Positions 56,975 to 63,963 of a stretch of 64,000 nucleotides of DNA are shown in pieces. Under the pieces are notes generated by a model that was given only the letters and a program-made list of their open reading frames with translations, was not told where the DNA came from and did not search any database. This DNA is from Roseburia sp. (GTDB lineage Bacteria > Bacillota > Clostridia > Lachnospirales > Lachnospiraceae). Within the stretch, counting starts at the first letter, position 1, and every line of letters begins with the position of its first letter. The position numbers were made by a program, and so were the translations under genes. The stretch spans positions 26,357-90,356 of the forward strand of contig JALEKJ010000036.1 in the NCBI GenBank assembly GCA_022771695.1, written 5' to 3'.

Positions 56975-58967
56975 CTCTCATTAAGCCATATCTGCTTTCT
57001 ACTCTAACTGCTCTTGCAAGCTCGTCCGGTGTGGAAATCTGCTGGTTAACATTGATTGTCTGATTGAAATTTCCAAATCCGCCAATGCCACCGGTTGCTC
57101 TCGCGCCAGACATATTTGCCTTCATTGTAGACATGCTAGCATTGATATTTCGCGTCATAGCATCCGGATTCATTAAATCATCCATTCCATCATCAAATCC
57201 TGCAACACACATCTTGCCTAGATATTCAAACTTTCTGGATGGTGAGTGTATATCAAGAGCTTCTTTTGCAGCATTAAATAAATTGCTCGCAAGATTCTTA
57301 ACCTGATCTACCAGCCAATTCCATCCGCTACTTATTCCGTTCCAAATACCGTCAACGATATTCTTTCCAATACTTCCCCAGTCCATAGACTTAAATGAGT
57401 TTACAAGACTTAAGAATAATTGCGGAACTGCGGCTAATAAATGAGTCACGCTAACGACCATATACTGTGCTAATTTTGTTAGAATAGTAACTGCAGCGGA
57501 TAACAGCTTTGGTATGTTTTCAATGATGGCAGAAACAAGCCTTGCCATTAATATTGGTGCAGCTTCTAAAAGCTTTGGTATGGCATTCATCAATCCTTCT
57601 AGCAGTCCAAGTATCAACTCAATTCCGGCTGATATGATATTGCCCAATGTGTCCGGATCTGTCAGTGCCATTGCTAAAGAAATAACTGCCTCTACACCAG
57701 CAACGAGCAAATCAGGTATTTTCTGTGCGATTCCTGTTATGAACTCTAAAAGCAACTCGCTTCCACCATTAAGCATTGAATCTGCGTTGTTTGTTATACC
57801 AGATAGAAGATTCATTACGATGTCATACGCAGTAGAAGCAAGAGTTGGAATAACCTCTACTATTCCGTTTGCGAGCGTTGATAATATTTCTCCTCCAGCA
57901 CTCATTATTTGTGGCAAGTTCTGCTGCAATCCTGTCGCTAAGGATGAAATCATGTTAATGCCAGATTCCACCAAGTCCGGCAAGATTTCATTAATAATAT
58001 CCGGAATTCTTTGAGCTATAATCGGAAGCAATTCTTCGATTAAATCTGCGATTGCATAAAGTGCTATTTCAACATGCGGTAGAACATTTTCTGCAACAAT
58101 TTCTACTGATTCAACGAAATTATTAATTAGCGTTTCAGGATCCGCATCTTCATTAGCCAATCCAGCCACAAGATTGGCCCAAGATGCTTTCATTGAAGAA
58201 ATGGAACCAGAGATTGTTGTAGCAGCTTCTTTTGCAGTAGTTCCAGTAATTCCCATTTCATCTTGAATTACATGAATCGCATCTACTACATCCGCATAGC
58301 TTGAAATATCATACTTTATTCCGGAAATAGCTTGTGCATCTGCAAGCAATCGTTGCATCTCTTCCTTTGTTCCGCCATATCCCAGCTTCAAGTTATCAAG
58401 CATTGTATAATTTTGTTTTGCGAAACCTTGATATGCATTCTGAATGGATTCCATGCTAGAGCCCATTTTATTTGCGTTATCTGACATATCAATGATTGCT
58501 TGGTCAGCCTTTTCAGCTGCTTTTACTGTGTCTCCATTCAAGCTTTGAATTAATGATGCAGAAAAGCTTGTTACAGTTTCTAGATACTCATTTGTAGACA
58601 ACCCGGCTGTCTTGAATGCTTTCTCTGCATTTTCTACAACATTCCATGTATTATTAGTTAAGCCTACATACTCATCCTTAACTTCTTCTACTGTTTTCCC
58701 AACAGAATCAGCATACTCCTGTAATGTTTTTCCACCATTTCCAAACAGAGTCTCTATTCCGCCAAAAAGCTGTTCATAATCTGCATAGCTCTTTACAGCA
58801 GCTGTTCCGAGTGCAGTAACACCAGCCGCAGCCGCACCTACTCCGGCTGTAAAAATCTTAAGCCCGCCAGACGCTACACTCCCCAACGTGCTTCCGAGTG
58901 CCTTTACTCCACTTACTACACCTTTGCTGTCTAATTTTGTATCAAAAATCAGACTTCCGTCTGCCCT
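56958..58967 (-). CDS. Tape measure protein, apparent AGG start
   Basis: About 669 residues: hydrophobic helix near the N-terminus, a TP901-type core (SYADYEQLFGGIETLFG...), long amphipathic helical repeats and an HSPSRKFEYLGKMCVAGFDDGMDD tail. It sets tail length. The frame extends 27 codons upstream of the first usable start (a TTG without a ribosome site) and encodes ADGSLIFDTKLDSKGV, normally preceded by Met. At that Met position the codon is AGG (58,965-58,967), right after AAGGCGGTGA. I take AGG as the start. Confidence 0.8.
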   Translation of the reverse strand, partial: RADGSLIFDTKLDSKGVVSGVKALGSTLGSVASGGLKIFTAGVGAAAAGVTALGTAAVKSYADYEQLFGGIETLFGNGGKTLQEYADSVGKTVEEVKDEYVGLTNNTWNVVENAEKAFKTAGLSTNEYLETVTSFSASLIQSLNGDTVKAAEKADQAIIDMSDNANKMGSSMESIQNAYQGFAKQNYTMLDNLKLGYGGTKEEMQRLLADAQAISGIKYDISSYADVVDAIHVIQDEMGITGTTAKEAATTISGSISSMKASWANLVAGLANEDADPETLINNFVESVEIVAENVLPHVEIALYAIADLIEELLPIIAQRIPDIINEILPDLVESGINMISSLATGLQQNLPQIMSAGGEILSTLANGIVEVIPTLASTAYDIVMNLLSGITNNADSMLNGGSELLLEFITGIAQKIPDLLVAGVEAVISLAMALTDPDTLGNIISAGIELILGLLEGLMNAIPKLLEAAPILMARLVSAIIENIPKLLSAAVTILTKLAQYMVVSVTHLLAAVPQLFLSLVNSFKSMDWGSIGKNIVDGIWNGISSGWNWLVDQVKNLASNLFNAAKEALDIHSPSRKFEYLGKMCVAGFDDGMDDLMNPDAMTRNINASMSTMKANMSGARATGGIGGFGNFNQTINVNQQISTPDELARAVRVESRYGLMRGVAFG

Positions 58968-58994
58968 TGCATCACCGCCTTTTCTTAATCATGA

Positions 58995-59537
58995 CTATTT
59001 AAACACATTGCTAAACTCTTCTAACTCTGCCCGCTCTTCATCGCTCATTGGCGGTTCAATCTCCCATGCACGTCTAAGCTCCTCGTAAATGTCTTTATCC
59101 CCATCAGCAGACTTCTCGTAGCATCGATATCCAATAACCTCACGTAGTTTTGTACTCTCATTCAATCCTCCAAGAAGAGCCAAAAACTTATGCCAGTGCA
59201 ATTGTTCAACTTCCATCAAATCAATGCCGTATTGTCCTAAAAAAGCCGCATAAATAAGGTCTGCATCAATTTCGTAGTCAAGAGCAATCACATTGCTGTG
59301 AGAAATCGGACGAGGTAGCGGAGATTCCGGACGACTGAATGCAAACAACTCTGTCAAGTCGCAATATGATGGCATATCGTTCTTAAAGAGATACGATATA
59401 TCAATGGTATCTCCTCGTTTCAACTTTCTAACTGCAATCTCAAATCTCATCCATAAGCGGAAATCTGTATAAATAGAATAGGCTCTACCGCCTACCATAA
59501 CGGTATTAGGTAAAGCCTTTTTTGTTAAATCCATCAT
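58995..59537 (-). CDS. Gp15-family tail assembly protein
   Basis: A 180-residue protein of the Listeria-phage-A118 Gp15 family (YSIYTDFRLWMRFEIAV, LIYAAFLGQYGIDLMEVEQLHWHKF). It lies between the upstream chaperone-like gene and the tape measure, the usual place for the second tail-assembly chaperone. It overlaps the previous gene by four bases (ATGA-type junction). It uses ATG. Confidence 0.82.
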   Translation of the reverse strand: MMDLTKKALPNTVMVGGRAYSIYTDFRLWMRFEIAVRKLKRGDTIDISYLFKNDMPSYCDLTELFAFSRPESPLPRPISHSNVIALDYEIDADLIYAAFLGQYGIDLMEVEQLHWHKFLALLGGLNESTKLREVIGYRCYEKSADGDKDIYEELRRAWEIEPPMSDEERAELEEFSNVFK

Positions 59538-59917
59538 CGCTTCTGCGGCACCGTTGCCATCTTCTCTGCCGCCTTTGTCATGGAAATGATCTTGTCGATT
59601 GGAATTCTGTCAAATGACCGCGCCGCCTTTTCTGCGTCATAATCAGTAATCGGCTTGCCATAAGCATCAATCACCTTTTTAACGGCAATCGTAACCTCTG
59701 ATAAGTCAATCTCTGAAATGTCGTCAGAACCGAACATCTCCTTTGCAGCTTCACTTCCTACAAGTTCCTTGATAAACCCGTGCAGTTTTTCAAATTTCTG
59801 ACGAACACTAAGTTTTGATGCGTCCACCTTAAGCACATCATCGATTTTCTCTACAACTGAAAGTGTTTTTGGCGGAAGGTCATAGCTTCTGCCATCAACG
59901 ATAATCGTATATTCCAT
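59534..59917 (-). CDS. Tail assembly chaperone-like protein
   Basis: A 127-residue acidic, mostly helical protein (EYTIIVDGRSYDLPPKTLSV, EKLHGFIKELVGSEAAKEMF). Its size and place after the major tail protein and before Gp15 match the first tail chaperone of A118-like phages. It has an ATG start behind AGGAGG. No slippery frameshift site joining it to the next gene was evident. Confidence 0.7.
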   Translation of the reverse strand: MEYTIIVDGRSYDLPPKTLSVVEKIDDVLKVDASKLSVRQKFEKLHGFIKELVGSEAAKEMFGSDDISEIDLSEVTIAVKKVIDAYGKPITDYDAEKAARSFDRIPIDKIISMTKAAEKMATVPQKR

Positions 59918-59931
59918 TCCTTATTTTCCTC

Positions 59932-60426
59932 CTATTCTGATGCACCGTTCAAAGTAAATGTCGGAACACCATCCGAAACAGTGCAAGTTCCTCTCTGAAT
60001 CTTTGTGATACTGAATTTGAAATAAATCTTCTCAGCAACTGAATCAAAGTGGTCAAGAATCAACGTAGAAGTGGTGTTCCATGCATTAAACTTCGGTGCA
60101 TCTTCTGTTCCGACATTGCCAGCAAAAACAATAAGCAAATTCTTCTTAACATCCTCGCCGGTTGGCAGATTGTAAAACATATCGTACAGATAATCAAATG
60201 CAGGGTCGCCTTTGTTCGCCTGTAACTCCTGCGACAACTCCGGTTTGTACGAAGTGATGTCTGTTGTTATCATTTCGTTCTCGATAAAGTCGTTATCTTC
60301 CGTCTGCGCATTAAGCACAAGGTCGAAGATAGTTGACTTCCCGATTCTTGCCCAACTCTCTGTACCGTTTGCTGAAATGTTTAAAAACGGGATTGTCTTA
60401 AACTTCTTTAATCTCTCTAATGCCCT
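59932..60426 (-). CDS. Major tail tube protein, AGG start
   Basis: The frame is open from a TAA at 60,427-60,429 to the stop, giving 164 residues beginning (R/M)ALERLKKFKTIPFLNIS. The first ATG, GTG or TTG is a GTG 36 codons in, without a ribosome site, and starting there would lose a tube strand. GGGAGG lies 8 nt before AGG-GCA at 60,421-60,426. The rest (WARIGKSTIFDLVLNAQTED, KIYFKFSITKIQRGTC) fits the major tail protein of this phage type. AGG replaces ATG as start. Confidence 0.82.
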   Translation of the reverse strand, partial: RALERLKKFKTIPFLNISANGTESWARIGKSTIFDLVLNAQTEDNDFIENEMITTDITSYKPELSQELQANKGDPAFDYLYDMFYNLPTGEDVKKNLLIVFAGNVGTEDAPKFNAWNTTSTLILDHFDSVAEKIYFKFSITKIQRGTCTVSDGVPTFTLNGASE

Positions 60427-60840
60427 TTATAATTCCTCCCTTTCTCTGGTATATGTTATTGATAAAAGTATCTGATACATTGTGTCCTTATCTCCGGCTT
60501 CCATAGGATACGGAGAACCGGTAATTGATAACCCTGTGACCTCGCGATTCTTATCAAGCGGCGGAAAACTGTAATTGTACGGGAAATCATCAACCCAATA
60601 TGTCAAATCTTCTAACCACTCGTCTGCCTCTTTACGCTCTGACTTTGACACGCCAGACTGCCTTGCCAAGAACTGATAATATTCGGTAATCTCATAACTG
60701 CTGTCTGTAAAATTCTTAATGTCACGGCTCGGAGATTTGAATAATCCATATTTGTCAGAACCCTCCGGAACATGATTTGTATCAATCACTATGCATTCAT
60801 AGTTTTTCAATAACTTGACGATGTACTCTGATATTGTCAT
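60427..60840 (-). CDS. Minor capsid/tail terminator-type protein
   Basis: A 137-residue protein (TISEYIVKLLKNYECIVID...) in the third slot of the A118-like minor-capsid gene trio, probably the tail terminator. It starts with ATG behind GGAGG, overlaps the preceding gene by four bases, and its TAA stop directly abuts the AGG of the major tail gene. Confidence 0.72.
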   Translation of the reverse strand: MTISEYIVKLLKNYECIVIDTNHVPEGSDKYGLFKSPSRDIKNFTDSSYEITEYYQFLARQSGVSKSERKEADEWLEDLTYWVDDFPYNYSFPPLDKNREVTGLSITGSPYPMEAGDKDTMYQILLSITYTREREEL

Positions 60841-61190
60841 TGAATTCCTCCTGCTACTTTCTTTGCACCTGCAAGAATTTGCGCCTTGTATTGCTGCTTC
60901 ATTCGTTCAAACCAATAATTACCTCGCTCCGGCGCTTCGCTGAAACTCGCCGGCATATAATACCAGCGTCTTGCATATGGTGTGTGATATTCCAATTGCC
61001 CGCTGCCAATTTTGCTATTATCTCCAGACAATATCAATGCTCCTGTATCTTTCGGAACTTTCGGAGCACATAGTTTTAAACACTCACTATCAATGAATTG
61101 TTGAACATTTCCTTTCTCCTCAAGTCCACGTGATTTAAGAACCTCGTTTGCATCGCATTTTACGGATGCAAGTCTGAAAAAATCTGCCAT
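60837..61190 (-). CDS. Minor capsid protein 2-type
   Basis: A 117-residue protein with VPKDTGALILSGDNSKIGSG and YHTPYARRWYYMPASF, typical of Minor_capsid_2/neck HK97 gp10-like proteins of Gram-positive siphophages. The start is a normal ATG-GCA-GAT, useful as a control for the AGG-GCA starts nearby. It overlaps its neighbours by 1-4 bases. Confidence 0.78.
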   Translation of the reverse strand: MADFFRLASVKCDANEVLKSRGLEEKGNVQQFIDSECLKLCAPKVPKDTGALILSGDNSKIGSGQLEYHTPYARRWYYMPASFSEAPERGNYWFERMKQQYKAQILAGAKKVAGGIQ

Positions 61191-61555
61191 TAAGCAACCA
61201 CCACCTTAATATTCTTGCAAAAATCACGGTTGGAATTGTCATTTACAGACTGGATAATGCCTGACTTCGGATATTTTCCCATCAAATCTGAGATGCGCTT
61301 GCCCTTAACATCCTCGACAACATCATCAACTGCACCATATACGATGCAATCCTCTTCGTTTGAAGAACTAAGCACCAATCCATCATAAGTGCCCTCTGGG
61401 AACGTTATGGACGCATACCGGGCAATGCTGATTTTGCCGTTATTGTTCTGCTTTTCGGTCTTATCAGTCCACTGAACACCTTCAACAACAGTACGTTTCC
61501 ACTCGGAATCAGATATTTTGTTGTAGATTGTGACTGTATCAGTAAATAATGCCAT
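61190..61555 (-). CDS. Minor capsid protein 1-type
   Basis: A 121-residue protein (ALFTDTVTIYNKISDSEWKR, SKSG-like YPKSGIIQSVNDNSNRDF) of the Minor_capsid_1 slot, probably a head-tail joining protein. The start ATG-GCA follows AAAGGCGG; a longer open frame upstream is the small gene on another frame. It keeps ATG although its second codon and context resemble the AGG-started genes. Confidence 0.75.
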   Translation of the reverse strand: MALFTDTVTIYNKISDSEWKRTVVEGVQWTDKTEKQNNNGKISIARYASITFPEGTYDGLVLSSSNEEDCIVYGAVDDVVEDVKGKRISDLMGKYPKSGIIQSVNDNSNRDFCKNIKVVVA

Positions 61556-61556
61556 A

Positions 61557-61667
61557 CTACCGCCTTTCATAATTTGTAAATACGTCTGAAAAGCGAACGA
61601 CTCTGCCAAGTGATGGACTATGAACACCGAATAATGCACGAATAAATATTCTAAATACCCTCTTCAT
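61557..61667 (-). CDS. 36-residue phage micro-gene
   Basis: A short frame, MKRVFRIFIRALFGVHSPSL then GRVVRFSDVFTNYERR, fills the gap between two head genes. Its ATG overlaps the preceding stop (TGATG) and its TAG lies one base before the next ATG, so it is embedded in the translational chain. It is very basic. Function is unknown; a small connector or decoration protein is possible. Confidence 0.6.
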   Translation of the reverse strand: MKRVFRIFIRALFGVHSPSLGRVVRFSDVFTNYERR

Positions 61668-62023
61668 CAATACGCACCTACCAATCCCGTACCGCTCAAC
61701 CATGCTCGGATTGAACTCTGTAACTCGCTCCTAAGCTGTTCCTCGGTCTGCACCACATAACTCTCGGAATATCCGTCGTTGCTGGCGGAAGAAATGCCTT
61801 TGCCCTTGCCGGACTTTGCATCTACAGCCATCTTATCAATGACATTACATATACAGTCTTTCAACTGCTCATGTCCGAATGTTTCCTCTGTAATGTTAGC
61901 CCAACGAATCCAGCCAATAACGCGTTGAACTTCTTTTTCTGCAAGAGATTCCGCACGGTCGAAGTCCTCTTGCTTCACGGTATCATGAAGGGAGCTGTAA
62001 TACTCCCAAGTTACATGTGACAT
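61667..62023 (-). CDS. Head-tail connector protein
   Basis: A 118-residue protein (WEYYSSLHDTVKQEDFDRAESLAEKEVQRVIGW) with the helical start of the phage Gp6-like head-tail connector family. It directly follows the major capsid gene in reading order. It starts with ATG behind GGAGGGAG. Confidence 0.75.
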   Translation of the reverse strand: MSHVTWEYYSSLHDTVKQEDFDRAESLAEKEVQRVIGWIRWANITEETFGHEQLKDCICNVIDKMAVDAKSGKGKGISSASNDGYSESYVVQTEEQLRSELQSSIRAWLSGTGLVGAY

Positions 62024-62047
62024 TTACGGCTCCCTCCTTTTCATTCA

Positions 62048-63046
62048 CTATGATGTTGCCTTTGGCAAAATCTTAATTCCCTTAAGAACACCAGCCATCT
62101 TGCTGTTTTTCAGTACTGCACCTGCTAAGAGCTCAACCTCGCCCTTCTTAACTGCTCCAGGAGCGTTAAGGTCTGGGAGATATGTCTTAAGCATCTTCTG
62201 ACCATTTACAGAGATTCCGTGGAATGCATTTAAGCCGAACTTCACTGCGTAAATCGCTGTCTCTCCGTATGCAGAAGTAGACGGTTCGGAAGTCTCAATG
62301 ACATCCACTGTCTTGGTTCCGTTGTAGTACTCGCCGCAATCCATCATCGGAATGCCGTTGTACTTCTCAACAGTTCTGCCAAATCCATCGGTGCTTCTCT
62401 CGTAGAATCCTGCTCTACGTGCTGCAGCTCTAACCTTGGTAAGCATCTTGTTGTTCATAAGCAAGATGTCCGGCTTTTCTGCCAAGATGGAAATAAATGC
62501 ATCCAGCTCATCTAAGAATGCATTGTAGTTATCATCTAACAATGCGCTTGTAGAGATATCAGACTCAGAAGTAATCTCCGTATCAGAACCGGAAAGAATC
62601 TTCTTCAATCCATCAAATGTGTTTACCACATATCCCGTACCGGAAGCCGCGGAAGTTCCGTTGATAACAAGGTTGTGGAAGTAGTTTGAACCTGCCTTGG
62701 TTTTTTCCTTAATCTGGAAGTCCATTTCATCTACTGCACCGGAAGTCTCTGCGATAACTCGGTCGATTTCAAAAGAACCTCCAAGAATAACAAGGTCTGC
62801 CGTTGCCTTTTCTCTCTTTGCTTCTCCAGGTGTATATTCCGTGTTAAGCTTTCTCACTGCTACAGTTGATGGAGACTTTAATCTCGTGTATCCATATGTC
62901 AGTGTGCTTCCACCTGTTCCAGGGGAAACGGTATCATCAAATGTCAACATATCCAGCAAGAGTGAATCTCTTCTGAACTCATCAATGACCTGCTGGTCTA
63001 CTTTGTCGGCCATACCGACTTTTGCTTCTGCTAATGTAATTGCCCT
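62048..63046 (-). CDS. Major capsid protein, AGG start
   Basis: A 332-residue HK97-type coat protein. The readable frame begins (R/M)AITLAEAKVGMADKVDQQ, and the N-terminal AITLAEAKVGMADKVDQ stretch is typical of Clostridia phage coat proteins. The next start, an ATG 11 codons in, lacks a ribosome site. AGGAGG lies 8 nt before AGG-GCA (63,041-63,046), so ribosomes should start at AGG. The core (FDDTVSPGTGGSTLTYGYTR, ILLMNNKMLTKVRAAARRAG) is intact. It lies 14 nt after the scaffold gene. Confidence 0.85.
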   Translation of the reverse strand, partial: RAITLAEAKVGMADKVDQQVIDEFRRDSLLLDMLTFDDTVSPGTGGSTLTYGYTRLKSPSTVAVRKLNTEYTPGEAKREKATADLVILGGSFEIDRVIAETSGAVDEMDFQIKEKTKAGSNYFHNLVINGTSAASGTGYVVNTFDGLKKILSGSDTEITSESDISTSALLDDNYNAFLDELDAFISILAEKPDILLMNNKMLTKVRAAARRAGFYERSTDGFGRTVEKYNGIPMMDCGEYYNGTKTVDVIETSEPSTSAYGETAIYAVKFGLNAFHGISVNGQKMLKTYLPDLNAPGAVKKGEVELLAGAVLKNSKMAGVLKGIKILPKATS

Positions 63047-63060
63047 TACTTATTCCTCCT

Positions 63061-63642
63061 TTATTTTCCATACTTTGCTGATAATGCGTCTCTAAGACTT
63101 CCGGTTTCTGACGGATTTTTCTTATCAACAGTTCCAATCGGATTTCCGGTTCCTACAACATTAGGCTCCGGTTCTCCAAATAACATCTTGCTGTCCTCTG
63201 CTTCTGTTAAGGCTTTCAGTGCTGCAGCAACATCCTCTTTTTGATTCTTGGATGCTTTTAATGTATCTACATCCAATAAAGCGGTGATTGCCTTGACATT
63301 TTTACCTTTTACAGTTGCAATACTATCTTTCAGAATGTCATTGAAGTCTCTGTCAGCGATTTCTTTCTGGTGAGTTTCATCCTTTGTCTGGATGTCCTTT
63401 TCCAAATCAGCAATCTTCTGCTTCATTCCGCTGACATCAGCATCCTTGAACTCTTCAAGGTCCTTTTTCAAATCTTTGATAGTAGTTGCCTGTGTGGAAG
63501 CCTTTTCCTTCTCGCTCTCTAAATCCTTTTGAGCCGTCTCCAAGTCTTTCTTAACAGGGTCGTACTCCTTATGGTGCATATCAAGCACACTGTCAATTTG
63601 TTCCTTGGATAATCCAAGTGCTTCTAAGTCTTCTCTTTTCAT
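63061..63642 (-). CDS. Phage scaffold protein (GP20-type)
   Basis: A 193-residue highly charged protein, largely coiled coil (about residues 25-95), of the phage minor structural GP20/scaffold family (REDLEALGLSKEQIDSVLD start). It guides capsid assembly and is then removed. It uses a normal ATG behind AAAGGAG. It lies between the phage tRNA and the capsid gene. Confidence 0.85.
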   Translation of the reverse strand: MKREDLEALGLSKEQIDSVLDMHHKEYDPVKKDLETAQKDLESEKEKASTQATTIKDLKKDLEEFKDADVSGMKQKIADLEKDIQTKDETHQKEIADRDFNDILKDSIATVKGKNVKAITALLDVDTLKASKNQKEDVAAALKALTEAEDSKMLFGEPEPNVVGTGNPIGTVDKKNPSETGSLRDALSAKYGK

Positions 63643-63677
63643 TCTTCTCTATCTCCTTTAACGATGTTTTATTTAAC

Positions 63678-63694
63678 GTGGGAGAATCACCCAC
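63678..63694 (-). other. Small hairpin between phage tRNA and scaffold gene
   Basis: GTGGG and CCCAC close a 7-nt loop just after the tRNA 3' end on the minus strand. There is no T-run, so it looks more like a processing or stabilising structure than a terminator. Confidence 0.4.
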
Positions 63695-63700
63695 AGATAA

Positions 63701-63771
63701 TTGCGGACCGGGGAATCGAGCCCCGCATTCTGGCTAAGGAGACCAGCGTGATACCTCTTCACTAATCCGCC
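63701..63771 (-). tRNA. Phage tRNA with anticodon CCU and initiator-like features
   Basis: A 71-nt cloverleaf: acceptor GGCGGAT/GTCCGCA, D arm GTGA-AGAGGTA-TCAC, anticodon stem CTGGT/GCCAG with loop CTCCTTA, variable AATG, T arm CGGGG-CTCGATT-CCCCG, discriminator A, no encoded CCA. The anticodon CCU pairs with AGG. The first pair is G1-A72, a mismatch; lack of a 1:72 pair is the hallmark of bacterial initiator tRNA. G29-C41 and G30-C40 match two of the three initiator G-C pairs. Pyrimidine 37 is unusual, and the 11:24 pair is elongator-like. A plain tRNA-Arg(CCU) remains the alternative. Confidence 0.85.
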
Positions 63772-63776
63772 ATGTC

Positions 63777-63798
63777 GCCCGGCTATTGCGAACCGAGC
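63777..63798 (-). other. Hairpin just upstream of the phage tRNA
   Basis: GCTCGG and CCGGGC (one G-T pair) enclose a 10-nt loop ending 5 nt before the tRNA 5' end. It could aid processing of the tRNA out of the late transcript. No gene is recognised between 63,772 and 64,000. Confidence 0.35.
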
Positions 63799-63856
63799 TT
63801 TTGAAAGGATGGGAACATGAACCAAAAAATAGAAAACGCCGAGGAATGAAAACAAT

Positions 63857-63963
63857 TTAAGGGTAATCAAAGTTTTTGAGGGGCTACCTTTTTGAGGGTA
63901 CAGTTTGAGGGTTTTGTTTGAGGGGCTTTCTTGAGGGGCTGGTTTGAGGGTTCTTCTTGAGGG
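63857..63963. repeat. 13-bp-periodic TTGAGGG tandem repeat array
   Basis: TTGAGGG occurs at 63,876, 63,892, 63,905, 63,918, 63,931, 63,944 and 63,957, with a TTAAGGG at 63,857. The last six starts are spaced exactly 13 bp. The heptamer is invariant while the six spacer bases vary. Since 13 is not a multiple of three it is not a simple protein repeat. It looks like a protein-binding array or a packaging or control site upstream of the phage tRNA. Confidence 0.8.

Noticed and set aside
59534..59917. Programmed frameshift linking the two tail chaperone genes
   Set aside because: The genes overlap by four bases like normal coupled genes, and I saw no convincing slippery heptamer.
63011..63013. 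Internal ATG as the true major capsid start
   Set aside because: No ribosome site precedes it, and the upstream codons encode a family-typical N-terminus positioned ideally behind AGGAGG.
58965..63046. Reading the three AGG-start genes as pseudogenes with mutated starts
   Set aside because: The frames are otherwise intact, the ribosome sites are well placed, all three carry the identical substitution, and a matching tRNA is encoded nearby. Decay would not produce this pattern.
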